Below, piece by piece: positions 32,574 to 39,446 of a stretch of DNA of 59,546 nt. This stretch comes from a virus. The notes below the pieces were generated by a model, which saw nothing but the letters and a program-made list of their open reading frames with translations, did not search any database and was not told where the DNA came from. Position 1 is the stretch's first letter. Every line of letters starts with the position of its first letter. The stretch is taken from positions 1-59,546 of IMG/VR virus record IMGVR_UViG_3300042452_000420. One strand, written 5' to 3'. The position numbers and the translations under genes are program-made.

Positions 32574-32849
32574 TTATGTAACCGGGTGAATCGCATCGAC
32601 AATCTGAAACAGCACATTGAAACTCCCTCGCCCGGCCGCAGTACTTAGGCCGCTGCCCTTGCACCACTTACGGACGGAAGATTCCCTGCTGCCCTCGCCA
32701 GTGATCCACGGATCGATCAGGCTTTCAAACAACTCCAGCCGCTTGCGAAAATCTGCAACGCTGATGCCATGCTCCGGATGCTTGGTGCCATGGTTCCGCA
32801 CGTAGATGCCGTGCATCGCAGTGATCTGCTTGTCGGTCCAGCCTTCCAT
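32574..32849 (-). CDS. Hypothetical accessory protein
   Basis: A 91-residue protein. ATG 32849 is preferred because it overlaps the upstream stop (TGATG); an upstream ATG at 32873 is less likely. The sequence has GWTDKQITAMHGIYVRNHG and a FRKRLELFESLIDPW helix, then RKWCKGSGLSTAAGRG. The Trp/Arg/Lys-rich C-terminus may bind DNA or RNA, but nothing specific is recognised. Confidence 0.55.
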   Translation of the reverse strand: MEGWTDKQITAMHGIYVRNHGTKHPEHGISVADFRKRLELFESLIDPWITGEGSRESSVRKWCKGSGLSTAAGRGSFNVLFQIVDAIHPVT

Positions 32850-33067
32850 CACACCCGTCCTTCCGAAATCCATTGGTCCACCTTGGGGAGTATGCCGTTC
32901 TGCGGTTCGTATCGATCTTCGCCATCCGCAATCCGGCCCATGAACAACTCAACGCTGCCGTAGCTGCGGTCTTCGACACGCTTGTGCAGTGTGCGCGTCT
33001 CCCAATCGCAGTCGTACTTCACATCGACAATCTGCCCGGCGTCGGCCGGGAGTTGTTGCCATGCCAT
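32849..33067 (-). CDS. Hypothetical accessory protein
   Basis: A 72-residue protein with AAGGAGGTG before ATG 33067. It is beta-type: MAWQQLPADAGQIVDVKYDC, then DRSYGSVELFMGRI and a KVDQWISEGRV end. The initiation segment (GGAGGTGATGTGATGGC) is identical to that of the gene at 33382, which points to a copied expression cassette. No family is recognised. Confidence 0.55.
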   Translation of the reverse strand: MAWQQLPADAGQIVDVKYDCDWETRTLHKRVEDRSYGSVELFMGRIADGEDRYEPQNGILPKVDQWISEGRV

Positions 33068-33079
33068 CACATCACCTCC

Positions 33080-33382
33080 TTATGTATCCAGGAAAGGAAA
33101 GGTTTCTCTCGCAACATCGGCATCCTCCTCGCTGCCAAGCAGGCCCTGCACAAGACGGAACGCGGCAAGGCATCCGCTGTTGAAGCCATACTGCCATTGG
33201 CTGTCGTCAGACCGCAACTCCTCCAGGTCCGCAGACCATGCCGCCTCTACGCGACGGCGGCCGGGCTGACTGACAGGATCGTCCGGCGAGGTGCGTGCGT
33301 ACCAGACGAGGTCGAAGTACTTTTTCTCCCACGCATCCAGTTCCAAGACGAAGTCAGCGCCTTTGGCTGTACCCTTAGCCAT
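33080..33382 (-). CDS. Hypothetical accessory protein
   Basis: A 100-residue protein; GGAGGTGATGTG precedes ATG 33382. After MAKGTAKGADFVLELDAWEK it is helical, with repeated Trp and Tyr (YFDLVWYART; WSADLEELRSDDSQWQYG) and an FNSGCLAAFRLVQGLLGSEE helix. This last pattern is found in many small phage proteins of unknown function. It overlaps the upstream gene by one base. Confidence 0.55.
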   Translation of the reverse strand: MAKGTAKGADFVLELDAWEKKYFDLVWYARTSPDDPVSQPGRRRVEAAWSADLEELRSDDSQWQYGFNSGCLAAFRLVQGLLGSEEDADVARETFPFLDT

Positions 33383-33588
33383 CACATCACCTCCGGGTTT
33401 CTATCGCACCAAGATTGGTACACATCCTCATCCTCCGGCAACCATTCTACAACCTCGCCGCCCATCTGCAACGCGGCCCCTGTGTAGATGACGATCTGCC
33501 CCTCATCGTCCTCGCAGATACGGCATGTGGGAAACATCTCCCGCACAAGGCGAGCGAACTGCCGGGTAGTCCCGTCGAACTCAGGCAT
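33382..33588 (-). CDS. Hypothetical accessory protein
   Basis: A 68-residue acidic protein with GGAGG before ATG 33588. It starts MPEFDGTTRQFARLVREMFP and has CRICEDDEGQIVIYTGAAL and an acidic WLPEDEDVYQSW end. Its stop shares a base with the start of the next gene. Small acidic proteins of this kind in early operons are sometimes DNA mimics or inhibitors, but that is speculation here. Confidence 0.55.
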   Translation of the reverse strand: MPEFDGTTRQFARLVREMFPTCRICEDDEGQIVIYTGAALQMGGEVVEWLPEDEDVYQSWCDRNPEVM

Positions 33589-33781
33589 TGGGATCCTCCA
33601 GGCTTTCGCGAATCCCGAATTGAAATCGGATGTCCAGCTTGGCTAGTGCATTGGCCAGAGGCTGTTTCACTTCCTCTGGGGGCTCGTCATGCTGAAGGGC
33701 AATGGCTGCCGCACTGACCAAGGCAGCAGCCTCATCGCGCGTAAACCGCACAGAGCCATTCATTCGCAGCGTACTTTTCAT
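33581..33781 (-). CDS. Hypothetical accessory protein
   Basis: A 66-residue protein from ATG 33781 (GGAGG 4 bases upstream, ATGA overlap). It is helical: RFTRDEAAALVSAAAIALQH, then EEVKQPLANALAKLDIRF. The composition suggests a small helical bundle. Unknown function. Confidence 0.55.
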   Translation of the reverse strand: MKSTLRMNGSVRFTRDEAAALVSAAAIALQHDEPPEEVKQPLANALAKLDIRFQFGIRESLEDPNA

Positions 33782-33915
33782 GCTTCCTCCAAAAGAAAAA
33801 GCCTGATCTGTTGGCACAGGTCAGGCTCGGTGTCCTCCACAGCGGCCTCCGCCAGCACAAGCAGGCGGATGGCCTTGTCTACGTGATCGTCAGTCCAATG
33901 ATCGCTCCTTGCCAT
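33778..33915 (-). CDS. 45-residue accessory protein
   Basis: Starts at ATG 33915 with GGAGGG upstream and ends in ATGA overlap with the next gene. Two helices are predicted by eye: DHWTDDHVDKAIRLLVLAEA and CQQIRLFLLEEA. It is a short but well-initiated gene that fills the gap between its neighbours exactly. No family is recognised. Confidence 0.5.
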   Translation of the reverse strand: MARSDHWTDDHVDKAIRLLVLAEAAVEDTEPDLCQQIRLFLLEEA

Positions 33916-34267
33916 TGGTTCCCTCCATGGTTACTCCCTCCGCCTTGGCGATGCACTGCTCCAGATGGCAGAGCAGGCCGGCAATAGTGGCGTCCACATA
34001 GGTGGCGTCTAGGTTGCGCCACCCCGCGACATCACTGTCCTCATCCAAGATTTCCAATGCGGCAACAGCTTTCCGCAACGCATCCAGCAACTCAGGGGCA
34101 GCGGCGATGAGGCGGGCATTGGCTGGCTGGCAAAGCAGGAGTGAAGGGCGATTGCAAGCGAGGGTCGCGACCTCTTCTCGCTCGCCGTACTCGTTGACTT
34201 CGCCCTCGCATATGCACAGGTAGTCACCGTCCTCGTCGATCCACCACGGCCCAGGTGTATGTGCCAT
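33890..34267 (-). CDS. Conserved phage protein (AHTPGPW type)
   Basis: A 125-residue protein with GGGAGGATG upstream of ATG 34267. It has the hallmark start AHTPGPWWIDEDGDYLC and the core NARLIAAAPELLDALRKAVA, both shared by a widespread family of small phage and prophage proteins of unknown function. A second helix (AGLLCHLEQCIAKAEG) closes the protein. It supports the view that this operon is phage early or accessory DNA. Confidence 0.75.
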   Translation of the reverse strand: MAHTPGPWWIDEDGDYLCICEGEVNEYGEREEVATLACNRPSLLLCQPANARLIAAAPELLDALRKAVAALEILDEDSDVAGWRNLDATYVDATIAGLLCHLEQCIAKAEGVTMEGTNGKERSLD

Positions 34268-34461
34268 CATTCATCCTCCCATTTGATAAGGAATCCATCA
34301 CCACCACACTTCTTGCATCGCAGGATGTCGCACCCGCGGATGTACTCGCCGGGACTACAGGGGTGCCGTGGCGGGCAGCACTTGGGGCATGGTGCCAGTT
34401 CAGTCAGCCGAAGACGGGCGGTATCGTACGTCTCATAGACGGCAGCGATCTCTGCGTTCAT
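34267..34461 (-). CDS. Small zinc-ribbon protein
   Basis: A 64-residue protein from ATG 34461 with GGAGGTGG upstream. Cysteines are arranged CPKCCPPRHPC ... CDILRCKKCGGDGFL, a DnaJ-type zinc-finger-like layout. Metal binding and contact with nucleic acid or proteins are likely. It overlaps the downstream AHTPGPW gene by one base. Confidence 0.6.
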   Translation of the reverse strand: MNAEIAAVYETYDTARLRLTELAPCPKCCPPRHPCSPGEYIRGCDILRCKKCGGDGFLIKWEDE

Positions 34462-34709
34462 GTGCCCACCTCCTGTTTCGCGTGATCTTCCCACAGCCGA
34501 CGCTCAATATCGTCCAGCGTGCCCGTGTATTCCGACCGTCCGATGTGCGTGTAGTACTGGCCGTCCTTTAGACCAGCCAGCACGCCCACCTCATAGACCC
34601 ACACCGACTGTACGTTGTCTGGCACGTAGCCGAAGTGGTCTTCCAGAATGTCATGCTCCAGACCTTGCGTGGCCTGATGCTGTGTCGCTCGCCAGTCTTC
34701 AAAGGTCAT
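34458..34709 (-). CDS. Hypothetical accessory protein
   Basis: An 83-residue protein with GGAGATTGCGTG directly before ATG 34709. It starts with a TFEDWRATQHQATQGLEHDI helix and has VQSVWVYEVGVLAGLKDGQY and an IERRLWEDHAK end. The same initiation block is repeated before the next gene upstream (34925). No domain is recognised. Confidence 0.55.
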   Translation of the reverse strand: MTFEDWRATQHQATQGLEHDILEDHFGYVPDNVQSVWVYEVGVLAGLKDGQYYTHIGRSEYTGTLDDIERRLWEDHAKQEVGT

Positions 34710-34721
34710 CACGCAATCTCC

Positions 34722-34925
34722 TTATGTTTCTTGCTGGTCGGCCAGACATTGACCGTCCACCCAGGCATCCGAATCAACACCACCCATCCGCACAACGACA
34801 CGCAGCCCCTCGTAGGTGGTGAGTTCGCTGCACATGTGAGCCAGATCGTCTATGTCAAACCCGTCGATCATGTCCCGCAATTCCTGCACTGCCTCGGCTT
34901 CCGACAAAACTTTGAGCGGGAGCAT
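34722..34925 (-). CDS. Hypothetical accessory protein
   Basis: A 67-residue protein with the repeated GGAGATTGCGTG initiation block before ATG 34925. It is acidic and helical (LSEAEAVQELRDMIDGFDID), followed by a beta part (GLRVVVRMGGVDSDAWVDG). It overlaps the upstream paralogue gene by one base. Unknown function. Confidence 0.55.
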   Translation of the reverse strand: MLPLKVLSEAEAVQELRDMIDGFDIDDLAHMCSELTTYEGLRVVVRMGGVDSDAWVDGQCLADQQET

Positions 34926-35092
34926 CACGCAATCTCCAGTAGTTCCAAGGTTTCCCGCAGCACCTCGTAGCGGTGTCGATGCTCATCAAAGAACTCGCTG
35001 TCATCGAACCCCGCCTTTAGTTCGCATATCTCCCTGTCCAACAAGTCCTTCAACTCCTCGGCCTGCTCGTCGGTCAGCTCAATGGTTGGCAT
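34925..35092 (-). CDS. MPTI-family small helical protein, copy 1
   Basis: A 55-residue protein; GGAGG precedes ATG 35092. The start MPTIELTDEQAEELKDLLDR is shared in form with the next two genes upstream. The remaining sequence is an acidic helix ending LRETLELLEIA. The three genes form a tandem paralogue group. The pattern resembles small phage helical proteins of unknown function. Confidence 0.6.
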   Translation of the reverse strand: MPTIELTDEQAEELKDLLDREICELKAGFDDSEFFDEHRHRYEVLRETLELLEIA

Positions 35093-35273
35093 GCTTGGCC
35101 TCCGCAATCTTGTAAAGGATGGAATCCAATAGGCGAGCCGCCTTGGCGTATGAGTCATGGTCCCGGTCGCCCTTGGGGTATCGCCGCAACATCTCGGTCA
35201 CGTTCTCCTGCTCAACAGTCAGGCAACCCCAGGCTTCTTTGAGTTCTGCCTTGGTTAGTTCAATCGTTGGCAT
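35079..35273 (-). CDS. MPTI-family small helical protein, copy 2
   Basis: A 64-residue protein with GGAGG before ATG 35273. It starts MPTIELTKAELKEAWGCLTV and continues helical to LLDSILYKIAEAKHANH. It overlaps copy 1 by 14 bases and copy 3 by 14 bases. Divergence from its neighbours after residue 10 suggests an old duplication or shared start cassette. Confidence 0.6.
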   Translation of the reverse strand: MPTIELTKAELKEAWGCLTVEQENVTEMLRRYPKGDRDHDSYAKAARLLDSILYKIAEAKHANH

Positions 35274-35457
35274 ATGCAGCCTCCAGGTCTTTTAGAACCA
35301 CACGCATGTCTTCCAACATCCTGCGAATAAATTGCAGATCGGAAGTATCATTCCTGCGGACAGCACGCCCCTCGCTCTCGGTGAGGTATTCGATGCGGTC
35401 CAGAATCAACTGCCGAACCTCCTCGCCTTGGTCAGCAGTCCAATCAATGGTTGGCAT
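35260..35457 (-). CDS. MPTI-family small helical protein, copy 3
   Basis: A 65-residue protein with GAGGAGG before ATG 35457. It starts MPTIDWTADQGEEVRQLILD and ends MRVVLKDLEAAYAND, with the same T-x-(D/E)-Q-x-E-E layout as copy 1. It overlaps the gene upstream by 14 bases, the same overlap length as between copies 1 and 2. Confidence 0.6.
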   Translation of the reverse strand: MPTIDWTADQGEEVRQLILDRIEYLTESEGRAVRRNDTSDLQFIRRMLEDMRVVLKDLEAAYAND

Positions 35458-35623
35458 CGCTGGCCTCCTCGTGCTTATGCGCGGACAACTCAGTGACCGC
35501 GTAAACAAACATGTCCATCCTCTGCGTTGCGGCTTCCCGATCAGCAATGCGCTCCGCATGGTCCCGATCAGAACAGTACGAACAGATGCGGTCGGTCGCA
35601 TCAACGACAATAAAGTTTTGCAT
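35444..35623 (-). CDS. Hypothetical accessory protein
   Basis: A 59-residue protein with AAGGAGG upstream of ATG 35623. It has MQNFIVVDATDRICSYCSDR and a helix HAERIADREAATQRMDMFVY. A CSYC pair could bind metal. It may be a small regulator, but no family match is evident. Confidence 0.5.
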   Translation of the reverse strand: MQNFIVVDATDRICSYCSDRDHAERIADREAATQRMDMFVYAVTELSAHKHEEASDANH

Positions 35624-35913
35624 CACACCACCTCCTTCTCATACACGCCGGAGTACCACCCGGTGCAGTCTTCAACCCAGAACCCCGCAGCCGACAACGC
35701 ATCGGACAACTGTTCGATCTTGTCGTATTGCCCGCCGTCGTAGTTCACATAGGGCCAGAGCGGATCGCCAAGGTAGTGTTCCAGGATGAGCAAGGCACCC
35801 TTGCCGTACTCACCGTCCCATTCCTCCCGGGTGTGGCACTCAAAGTCCTGGCCGACCACAGACCGAATGACGGCTGCGGCACGGGCCATCTTGGCGAGGT
35901 CACCGGATGTCAT
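35623..35913 (-). CDS. Hypothetical accessory protein
   Basis: A 96-residue protein with GGAGGTG upstream of ATG 35913. The helical start (SGDLAKMARAAAVIRSVVGQ) is followed by an aromatic part (LILEHYLGDPLWPYVNYDGG) and an LSDALSAAGFWVEDCTGWYS end. It overlaps the downstream gene by one base. Unknown function. Confidence 0.55.
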   Translation of the reverse strand: MTSGDLAKMARAAAVIRSVVGQDFECHTREEWDGEYGKGALLILEHYLGDPLWPYVNYDGGQYDKIEQLSDALSAAGFWVEDCTGWYSGVYEKEVV

Positions 35914-35917
35914 GTCG

Positions 35918-36169
35918 TCACCTCCGAAACCATTTGAACTCACGGACAATGTCGTCCACTATCGCCCAGTCTTTCTTGCCATGCGACTTGCGGAACGCAG
36001 CCGCCAATGCAAGGTACTCCTGTGACTTGGGGGCCGTGTCGAACTCCTCCAGTACCATGCGGGCAATAACGGCTAGGCTTGCCTCGCTCTTGGCCTCTTC
36101 GCAAAACGTCGCCGCCTTGCCGGCAGCAGCCTTGGCGAAGTGGCTCTGACTGACATTGGTGTTAGGCAT
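35918..36169 (-). CDS. Hypothetical helical accessory protein
   Basis: An 83-residue protein with GGAGGTG before ATG 36169. It is helical and Ala/Lys/Glu-rich: SQSHFAKAAAGKAATFCEEA, SLAVIARMVLEEFDTAP and EYLALAAAFRKSHGKKDW. It could be a small helical bundle. No named family. Confidence 0.55.
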   Translation of the reverse strand: MPNTNVSQSHFAKAAAGKAATFCEEAKSEASLAVIARMVLEEFDTAPKSQEYLALAAAFRKSHGKKDWAIVDDIVREFKWFRR

Positions 36170-36374
36170 TGACCACCTCCAAATGCACATTGCCACGGGA
36201 CGGATCCCACTCACAGTTTACCGGATCATCGGACTCATCTGCCCGGTGATCCACACACAGCGTCCACCGTCCGTACAGATCACGGGCGGAAGACTCTGCC
36301 TCTTCACGGGTGGCAAACCGAATGCCATTGCCAGCCCACTCATTGCCCACCTTCACCATCGGTCGAAAGCTCAT
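36162..36374 (-). CDS. Conserved small phage protein
   Basis: A 70-residue protein with GGAGG before ATG 36374. The segment GIRFATREEAESSARDLYGR followed by WTLCVDHRADESDDPVN is a pattern I know from many phage and plasmid small proteins (a beta-hairpin, helix and strand unit). The function is unknown. It overlaps its neighbour by 8 bases. Confidence 0.65.
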   Translation of the reverse strand: MSFRPMVKVGNEWAGNGIRFATREEAESSARDLYGRWTLCVDHRADESDDPVNCEWDPSRGNVHLEVVNA

Positions 36375-36388
36375 TCGTCATCCTCCGT

Positions 36389-36580
36389 TCACGGACGACC
36401 AGTGTTGCGGTCTACCCAACCGTCACGCACTGGATCGAAATAATCGAACTCCTCATCGTCGCTGCATTCGCTGGCCGAGGCAGCCATTGCGTCTGCATCG
36501 GCATAGCACTGGTCCAGCCGTTCACACTCGGCCAGCAGTTCGCGCTCCTCGTCTTCGGTCATGCCGTCTCGGTATTTCAT
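36389..36580 (-). CDS. Small acidic accessory protein
   Basis: A 63-residue, very acidic protein from ATG 36580 (CAAGG upstream, ATGA overlap). The helix GMTEDEERELLAECERLDQC is followed by an Asp/Glu-rich SDDEEFDYFDPVRDGW segment. The strong negative charge would fit a DNA mimic or nuclease inhibitor, but this is only a composition-based idea. Confidence 0.5.
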   Translation of the reverse strand: MKYRDGMTEDEERELLAECERLDQCYADADAMAASASECSDDEEFDYFDPVRDGWVDRNTGRP

Positions 36581-36861
36581 GCCTTGCTCAACTCCAACTT
36601 GTGCTTGCTAGCGTGGGCCGAGAGTTGCACCTGGGCGGTGCGGATCCAGTCGATAGCGTCCGCATAGCAACGCATGGTATCGGGGTAATCTTCCCAGCAT
36701 CCGCCGGGGATGGGCTTACGCAACTCCATGGACAGCAGATACAGGCCCCACCACACCAAGCACGCCTGCGAGGGTGTGTAGGAGAACTCTGCGGAGTTGG
36801 CTCGCGTATCGGCATCCGCATGCTGCCGCACCACATGACGAATGTTGTACTCTCGGCTCAT
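36577..36861 (-). CDS. Hypothetical helical accessory protein
   Basis: A 94-residue protein with CGGAGAATTGAG before ATG 36861. It is helical: NIRHVVRQHADADTRANSAE, then YTPSQACLVWWGLYLLSMEL and IDWIRTAQVQLSAHASKHK. The central Trp-rich hydrophobic helix may be buried or membrane-near. Coupled by ATGA to the acidic protein. Confidence 0.55.
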   Translation of the reverse strand: MSREYNIRHVVRQHADADTRANSAEFSYTPSQACLVWWGLYLLSMELRKPIPGGCWEDYPDTMRCYADAIDWIRTAQVQLSAHASKHKLELSKA

Positions 36862-36862
36862 C

Positions 36863-36991
36863 TCAATTCTCCGTACGCACTAGGTAACACTTATGTCCAT
36901 GGAGCGAACGCCAAGTCCGCATCCATTCTTCCGCCTCCCATCGGTTATCAAACGTCGCAATGATCCTCTTCCGTGTCCGTACTGCCCACAT
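36863..36991 (-). CDS. 42-residue basic accessory protein
   Basis: ATG 36991 follows GGAGG (9-base spacing). The protein starts MWAVRTRKRIIATFDNRWEA and continues EEWMRTWRSLHGHK, so it is Trp- and Arg-rich. It overlaps the zinc-ribbon gene upstream by 44 bases. A short beta-alpha unit is likely; function unknown. Confidence 0.45.
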   Translation of the reverse strand: MWAVRTRKRIIATFDNRWEAEEWMRTWRSLHGHKCYLVRTEN

Positions 36992-37118
36992 AGCACTCGT
37001 CCTCCAATGACGGGTCAAACGTGTAAACAATCCCACAATCCCGGCATCTCGCATGACCTACGTCACCGAGAACACCGGCAAACGACACCTCGCAACAGTC
37101 ACAGACGGGGCATTGCAT
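36948..37118 (-). CDS. Small zinc-ribbon protein
   Basis: A 56-residue protein with AAGGAGG before ATG 37118. It has CPVCDCCEVSF ... CRDCGIVYTF, a CxxC...CxxC zinc ribbon like those of transcription-associated small proteins, then an acidic tail (STDTEEDHCDV). Probably a metal-binding protein that contacts protein or nucleic acid. Confidence 0.6.
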   Translation of the reverse strand: MQCPVCDCCEVSFAGVLGDVGHARCRDCGIVYTFDPSLEDECYVGSTDTEEDHCDV

Positions 37119-37129
37119 TCCGCACCTCC

Positions 37130-37552
37130 TTAGTCCCACCAGTACCGAACACACCGAGACGATTGCAGGAACACCTCGTCTCGCTCATCCGCCAGCACCC
37201 GCTTGGCAGTCGGAAGTTTCGCCTTGCACCCATATGGCAACTTCACATACAGGCAGACGCTGCCCTCTCGGGCTATGCGAATCAGCGCCTCCTCGGGGAG
37301 CCGGCCGATCACGCTCGGGGCAAAGTCGTTGTAGCCCTTCACCCACTGTTCCATGATCCACTGAGCGTCATCCCGCGGCAGCCAGCGGGACGCGAAGAAC
37401 TCCAGATTTCGCCGCTGTTCCATCGCCTCCCAGGCAGGGACATCAATGTATGGTGCGGATACTTTTGGGTGATAGTCCCAGCAATCCGCGTACGCTTCGG
37501 CCACCTCCTTCGATACCGTGGTCATGTGTACCGACTGTTCAACTGTTGGCAT
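37130..37552 (-). CDS. Hypothetical accessory protein
   Basis: A 140-residue protein with AAAGGAGG before ATG 37552. It starts MPTVEQSVHMTTVSKEVAEA, similar to the MPTI start of the genes at 34925-35457. The body has helices WEAMEQRRNLEFFASRWL and DDAQWIMEQWVKGYNDF and a beta C-terminus. Unknown function. Confidence 0.55.
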   Translation of the reverse strand: MPTVEQSVHMTTVSKEVAEAYADCWDYHPKVSAPYIDVPAWEAMEQRRNLEFFASRWLPRDDAQWIMEQWVKGYNDFAPSVIGRLPEEALIRIAREGSVCLYVKLPYGCKAKLPTAKRVLADERDEVFLQSSRCVRYWWD

Positions 37553-37817
37553 GTGTCGCCTCCTTTTGTCGCTGCTCCCATTCGTACGGGAAGACGGGCA
37601 CCCATGCCCATCTCCCATCGTCCATCGCACCACCGAAGAACCGATCCGCATCCCAGCCCAGCTTTTCGCAGAGCCGCTTGCACGCCTCCCGATGGTTGGC
37701 TTCGCTGTCTAGCTCGCTAGCCCATGGCACTGTGACCATATGGCCGTTGGCCGTAGCCCGAACACATGAGCCGCGTGTATTCGTCGGCCCGTGATACTTG
37801 CTGGTGATTGCCACCAT
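37539..37817 (-). CDS. Conserved plasmid/phage protein
   Basis: A 92-residue protein with GGGGAGGTG before ATG 37817. SKYHGPTNTRGSCVRATANG (residues 6-25), then VTVPWASELDSEANHREACK and LCEKLGWDADRFFGG match a small protein found across many plasmids and phages. The biological role is unknown. It overlaps the downstream gene by 14 bases. Confidence 0.65.
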   Translation of the reverse strand: MVAITSKYHGPTNTRGSCVRATANGHMVTVPWASELDSEANHREACKRLCEKLGWDADRFFGGAMDDGRWAWVPVFPYEWEQRQKEATHANS

Positions 37818-37818
37818 G

Positions 37819-38028
37819 TCACACCTCCCCGTGAAAGATTCTGCAATCGATCATCTCATAGTCGTAATAAAACGTGCCGTCTGGCCGCGTCACCCTGCAT
37901 ATGCGGTCCACGTACACCATTTTCCGCTGATGCTCGGGGCTGAATCCCTCCACACCAACTGTTTGCTCCGTGCGAATGAACCGCCAGACGTTACCGTTGG
38001 AGGCAGTCCATGTTGCAGGCTCGCCCAT
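37819..38028 (-). CDS. Hypothetical accessory protein
   Basis: A 69-residue beta-type protein from ATG 38028, which has GAGGAGTG upstream. The segments are NGNVWRFIRTEQTVGVEGF, RKMVYVDRICRVTRPDG and YYDYEMIDCRIFHGEV. It looks like a small beta barrel. One base separates it from the upstream gene. Confidence 0.55.
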   Translation of the reverse strand: MGEPATWTASNGNVWRFIRTEQTVGVEGFSPEHQRKMVYVDRICRVTRPDGTFYYDYEMIDCRIFHGEV

Positions 38029-38029
38029 G

Positions 38030-38206
38030 TCACTCCTCGTACTTGTAAAAGCCACAGGTATTGCCGTTTGAATCAGCGAGCCGGCCTTCCTGGCTGCCGT
38101 CCTTTTCCACGGCCCGCACGACCTTCCGCAGGATGTTCGCCACCTCACAGGCAGGGTCATCCTCAAAGGCTGCGTTGTCGCAGTCGATTTCAACCAAGAA
38201 TCTCAT
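38030..38206 (-). CDS. Small alpha-beta accessory protein
   Basis: A 58-residue protein with GGGGAGG before ATG 38206. MRFLVEIDCDNAAFEDDP followed by VANILRKVVRAVEKDG and DSNGNTCGFYKYEE is a strand-helix-strand form often seen in small phage proteins. Unknown role. Confidence 0.55.
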   Translation of the reverse strand: MRFLVEIDCDNAAFEDDPACEVANILRKVVRAVEKDGSQEGRLADSNGNTCGFYKYEE

Positions 38207-38399
38207 CGTCAACCTCCCCATTGCATCCACCCGCCACGGTTTCCCATCGCCCCGTGTCCGGTTGATATTGTTCGACCGTTACGCCGCCAGCCACGCGGCA
38301 CACCCACACCCGCACGTTGCCGGTGTCCACCTTGCAGCTACAACACTGCCCGGTGCGAAGGGTTGGCATTTCACGCAAGGCATCAGCATTCCAACGCAT
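38190..38399 (-). CDS. Hypothetical Cys-containing accessory protein
   Basis: A 69-residue protein with AGGAGG before ATG 38399. It has CCSCKVDTGNVRVWVCRVAG and a following beta region (VTVEQYQPDTGRWETV). The CCSC and VC cysteines may bind metal. It overlaps the downstream gene by 17 bases. Confidence 0.5.
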   Translation of the reverse strand: MRWNADALREMPTLRTGQCCSCKVDTGNVRVWVCRVAGGVTVEQYQPDTGRWETVAGGCNGEVDDEILG

Positions 38400-38400
38400 G

Positions 38401-38625
38401 TCAAACCTCCTGATGGCAGTGTTTCGCCAAGAATTGCGTCAGGCTCGGCAGAGACTCAGGAACTAGACGCACCCCGATGCCTGTCTGCTGCCCGATCACG
38501 CCGTGCGTTCCGGCATCCACGCGAATGCTCACGGAACCGTCATCCATCACAAGGAACCGTGTTTCGTAACACCCTCCCTTGTGGAACCAGATCGGCTTGC
38601 CTTCAACCTCGCCCCATTCGGCCAT
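38401..38625 (-). CDS. Hypothetical accessory protein
   Basis: A 74-residue protein with GAGGTG before ATG 38625. It reads MAEWGEVEGKPIWFHKGGCY, then a beta part (TRFLVMDDGSVSIRVDAGTH) and a helix SLPSLTQFLAKHCH. It is the second gene of the leftward run after the 270-residue protein. No family is recognised. Confidence 0.55.
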   Translation of the reverse strand: MAEWGEVEGKPIWFHKGGCYETRFLVMDDGSVSIRVDAGTHGVIGQQTGIGVRLVPESLPSLTQFLAKHCHQEV

Positions 38626-38633
38626 GTCACACC

Positions 38634-39446
38634 TCACGCCTGAAGGATGGGCAGATGTGCAATGGCAGACATAATCGCCTTGCCACCATGCCCGGGAATG
38701 TAAACGTCCACTAACGACAGGCCCGCCTTGCGAGTACCAGCACCGTCGCATAGACGGCACTGCTCACAAGTGAGCCGCTTGCCAGCCTCTAGGGAGGCAG
38801 GGCACAGAATCTCACTGTCAGCAGGCTCGCCTCCACGCATGGTGCGGAAGGTACGCCAGCCTAGATGCTTGGCATGCTCACGGGACCACGGGCCAGTAAG
38901 ACCATGGACGGATGCCATGAGATACTGCCGATAGCCCGAATACTGTACCTTTGACCACTGGTGAGTATACCCCGTCCAGCCAGCGGAAATACTGGCCAGA
39001 TGGTGCATAAGCTCCAGGGGGATCAGCACCGGCTCGCCGTATGTACCGAACCGGATCTTGCGACCCCGAATGAACTGGTCATGGTCAATGGCGGAATACT
39101 CCACGTATCGACCACGCCTGAACGCACTGTAGACCATGGCAGGGCCCTGGCCTACGTTGACATAACACGCACGGAACTTTCGCTTGCCGCGCTTGCGGAC
39201 GAAAACTCCTTGCAGCGGGCAGGCAGTATCACCCGCACCGCAGATGGCCGAATCGCCACCTGTACGCACCGCCTGTACGGGATGCACATGCGACCTAATG
39301 ATGTAGGTCTGGAGCATACCGCCGGTCTTAACATTGCCAGACTTCCCGAGTGGCATGATCACCACATACGGGGAGCCGTCAAAGTCAGACCGGCCCCGGT
39401 GCAGAATGACACCGAGCGGACGGACGGTGCGTGATCTTGTGACCAT
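38634..39446 (-). CDS. Conserved phage/plasmid protein with C-terminal Cys cluster
   Basis: A 270-residue protein with GGAGG before ATG 39446 (an in-frame start at 39458 is weaker). It has the marks of a widespread but uncharacterised family: NVKTGGMLQTYIIRSHVHPV (about 38-57), ICGAGDTACPLQG, ACYVNVGQGPAMVYSAFRRG, IRFGTYGEPVLIPLELM and GWTGYTHQW, and an SEILCPAS ... LTCEQCRLCDGAG cysteine cluster. The Cys sets suggest metal binding. Members occur in phages and plasmids; I know no proven activity. It is the largest protein of the leftward operon. Confidence 0.65.
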   Translation of the reverse strand: MVTRSRTVRPLGVILHRGRSDFDGSPYVVIMPLGKSGNVKTGGMLQTYIIRSHVHPVQAVRTGGDSAICGAGDTACPLQGVFVRKRGKRKFRACYVNVGQGPAMVYSAFRRGRYVEYSAIDHDQFIRGRKIRFGTYGEPVLIPLELMHHLASISAGWTGYTHQWSKVQYSGYRQYLMASVHGLTGPWSREHAKHLGWRTFRTMRGGEPADSEILCPASLEAGKRLTCEQCRLCDGAGTRKAGLSLVDVYIPGHGGKAIMSAIAHLPILQA

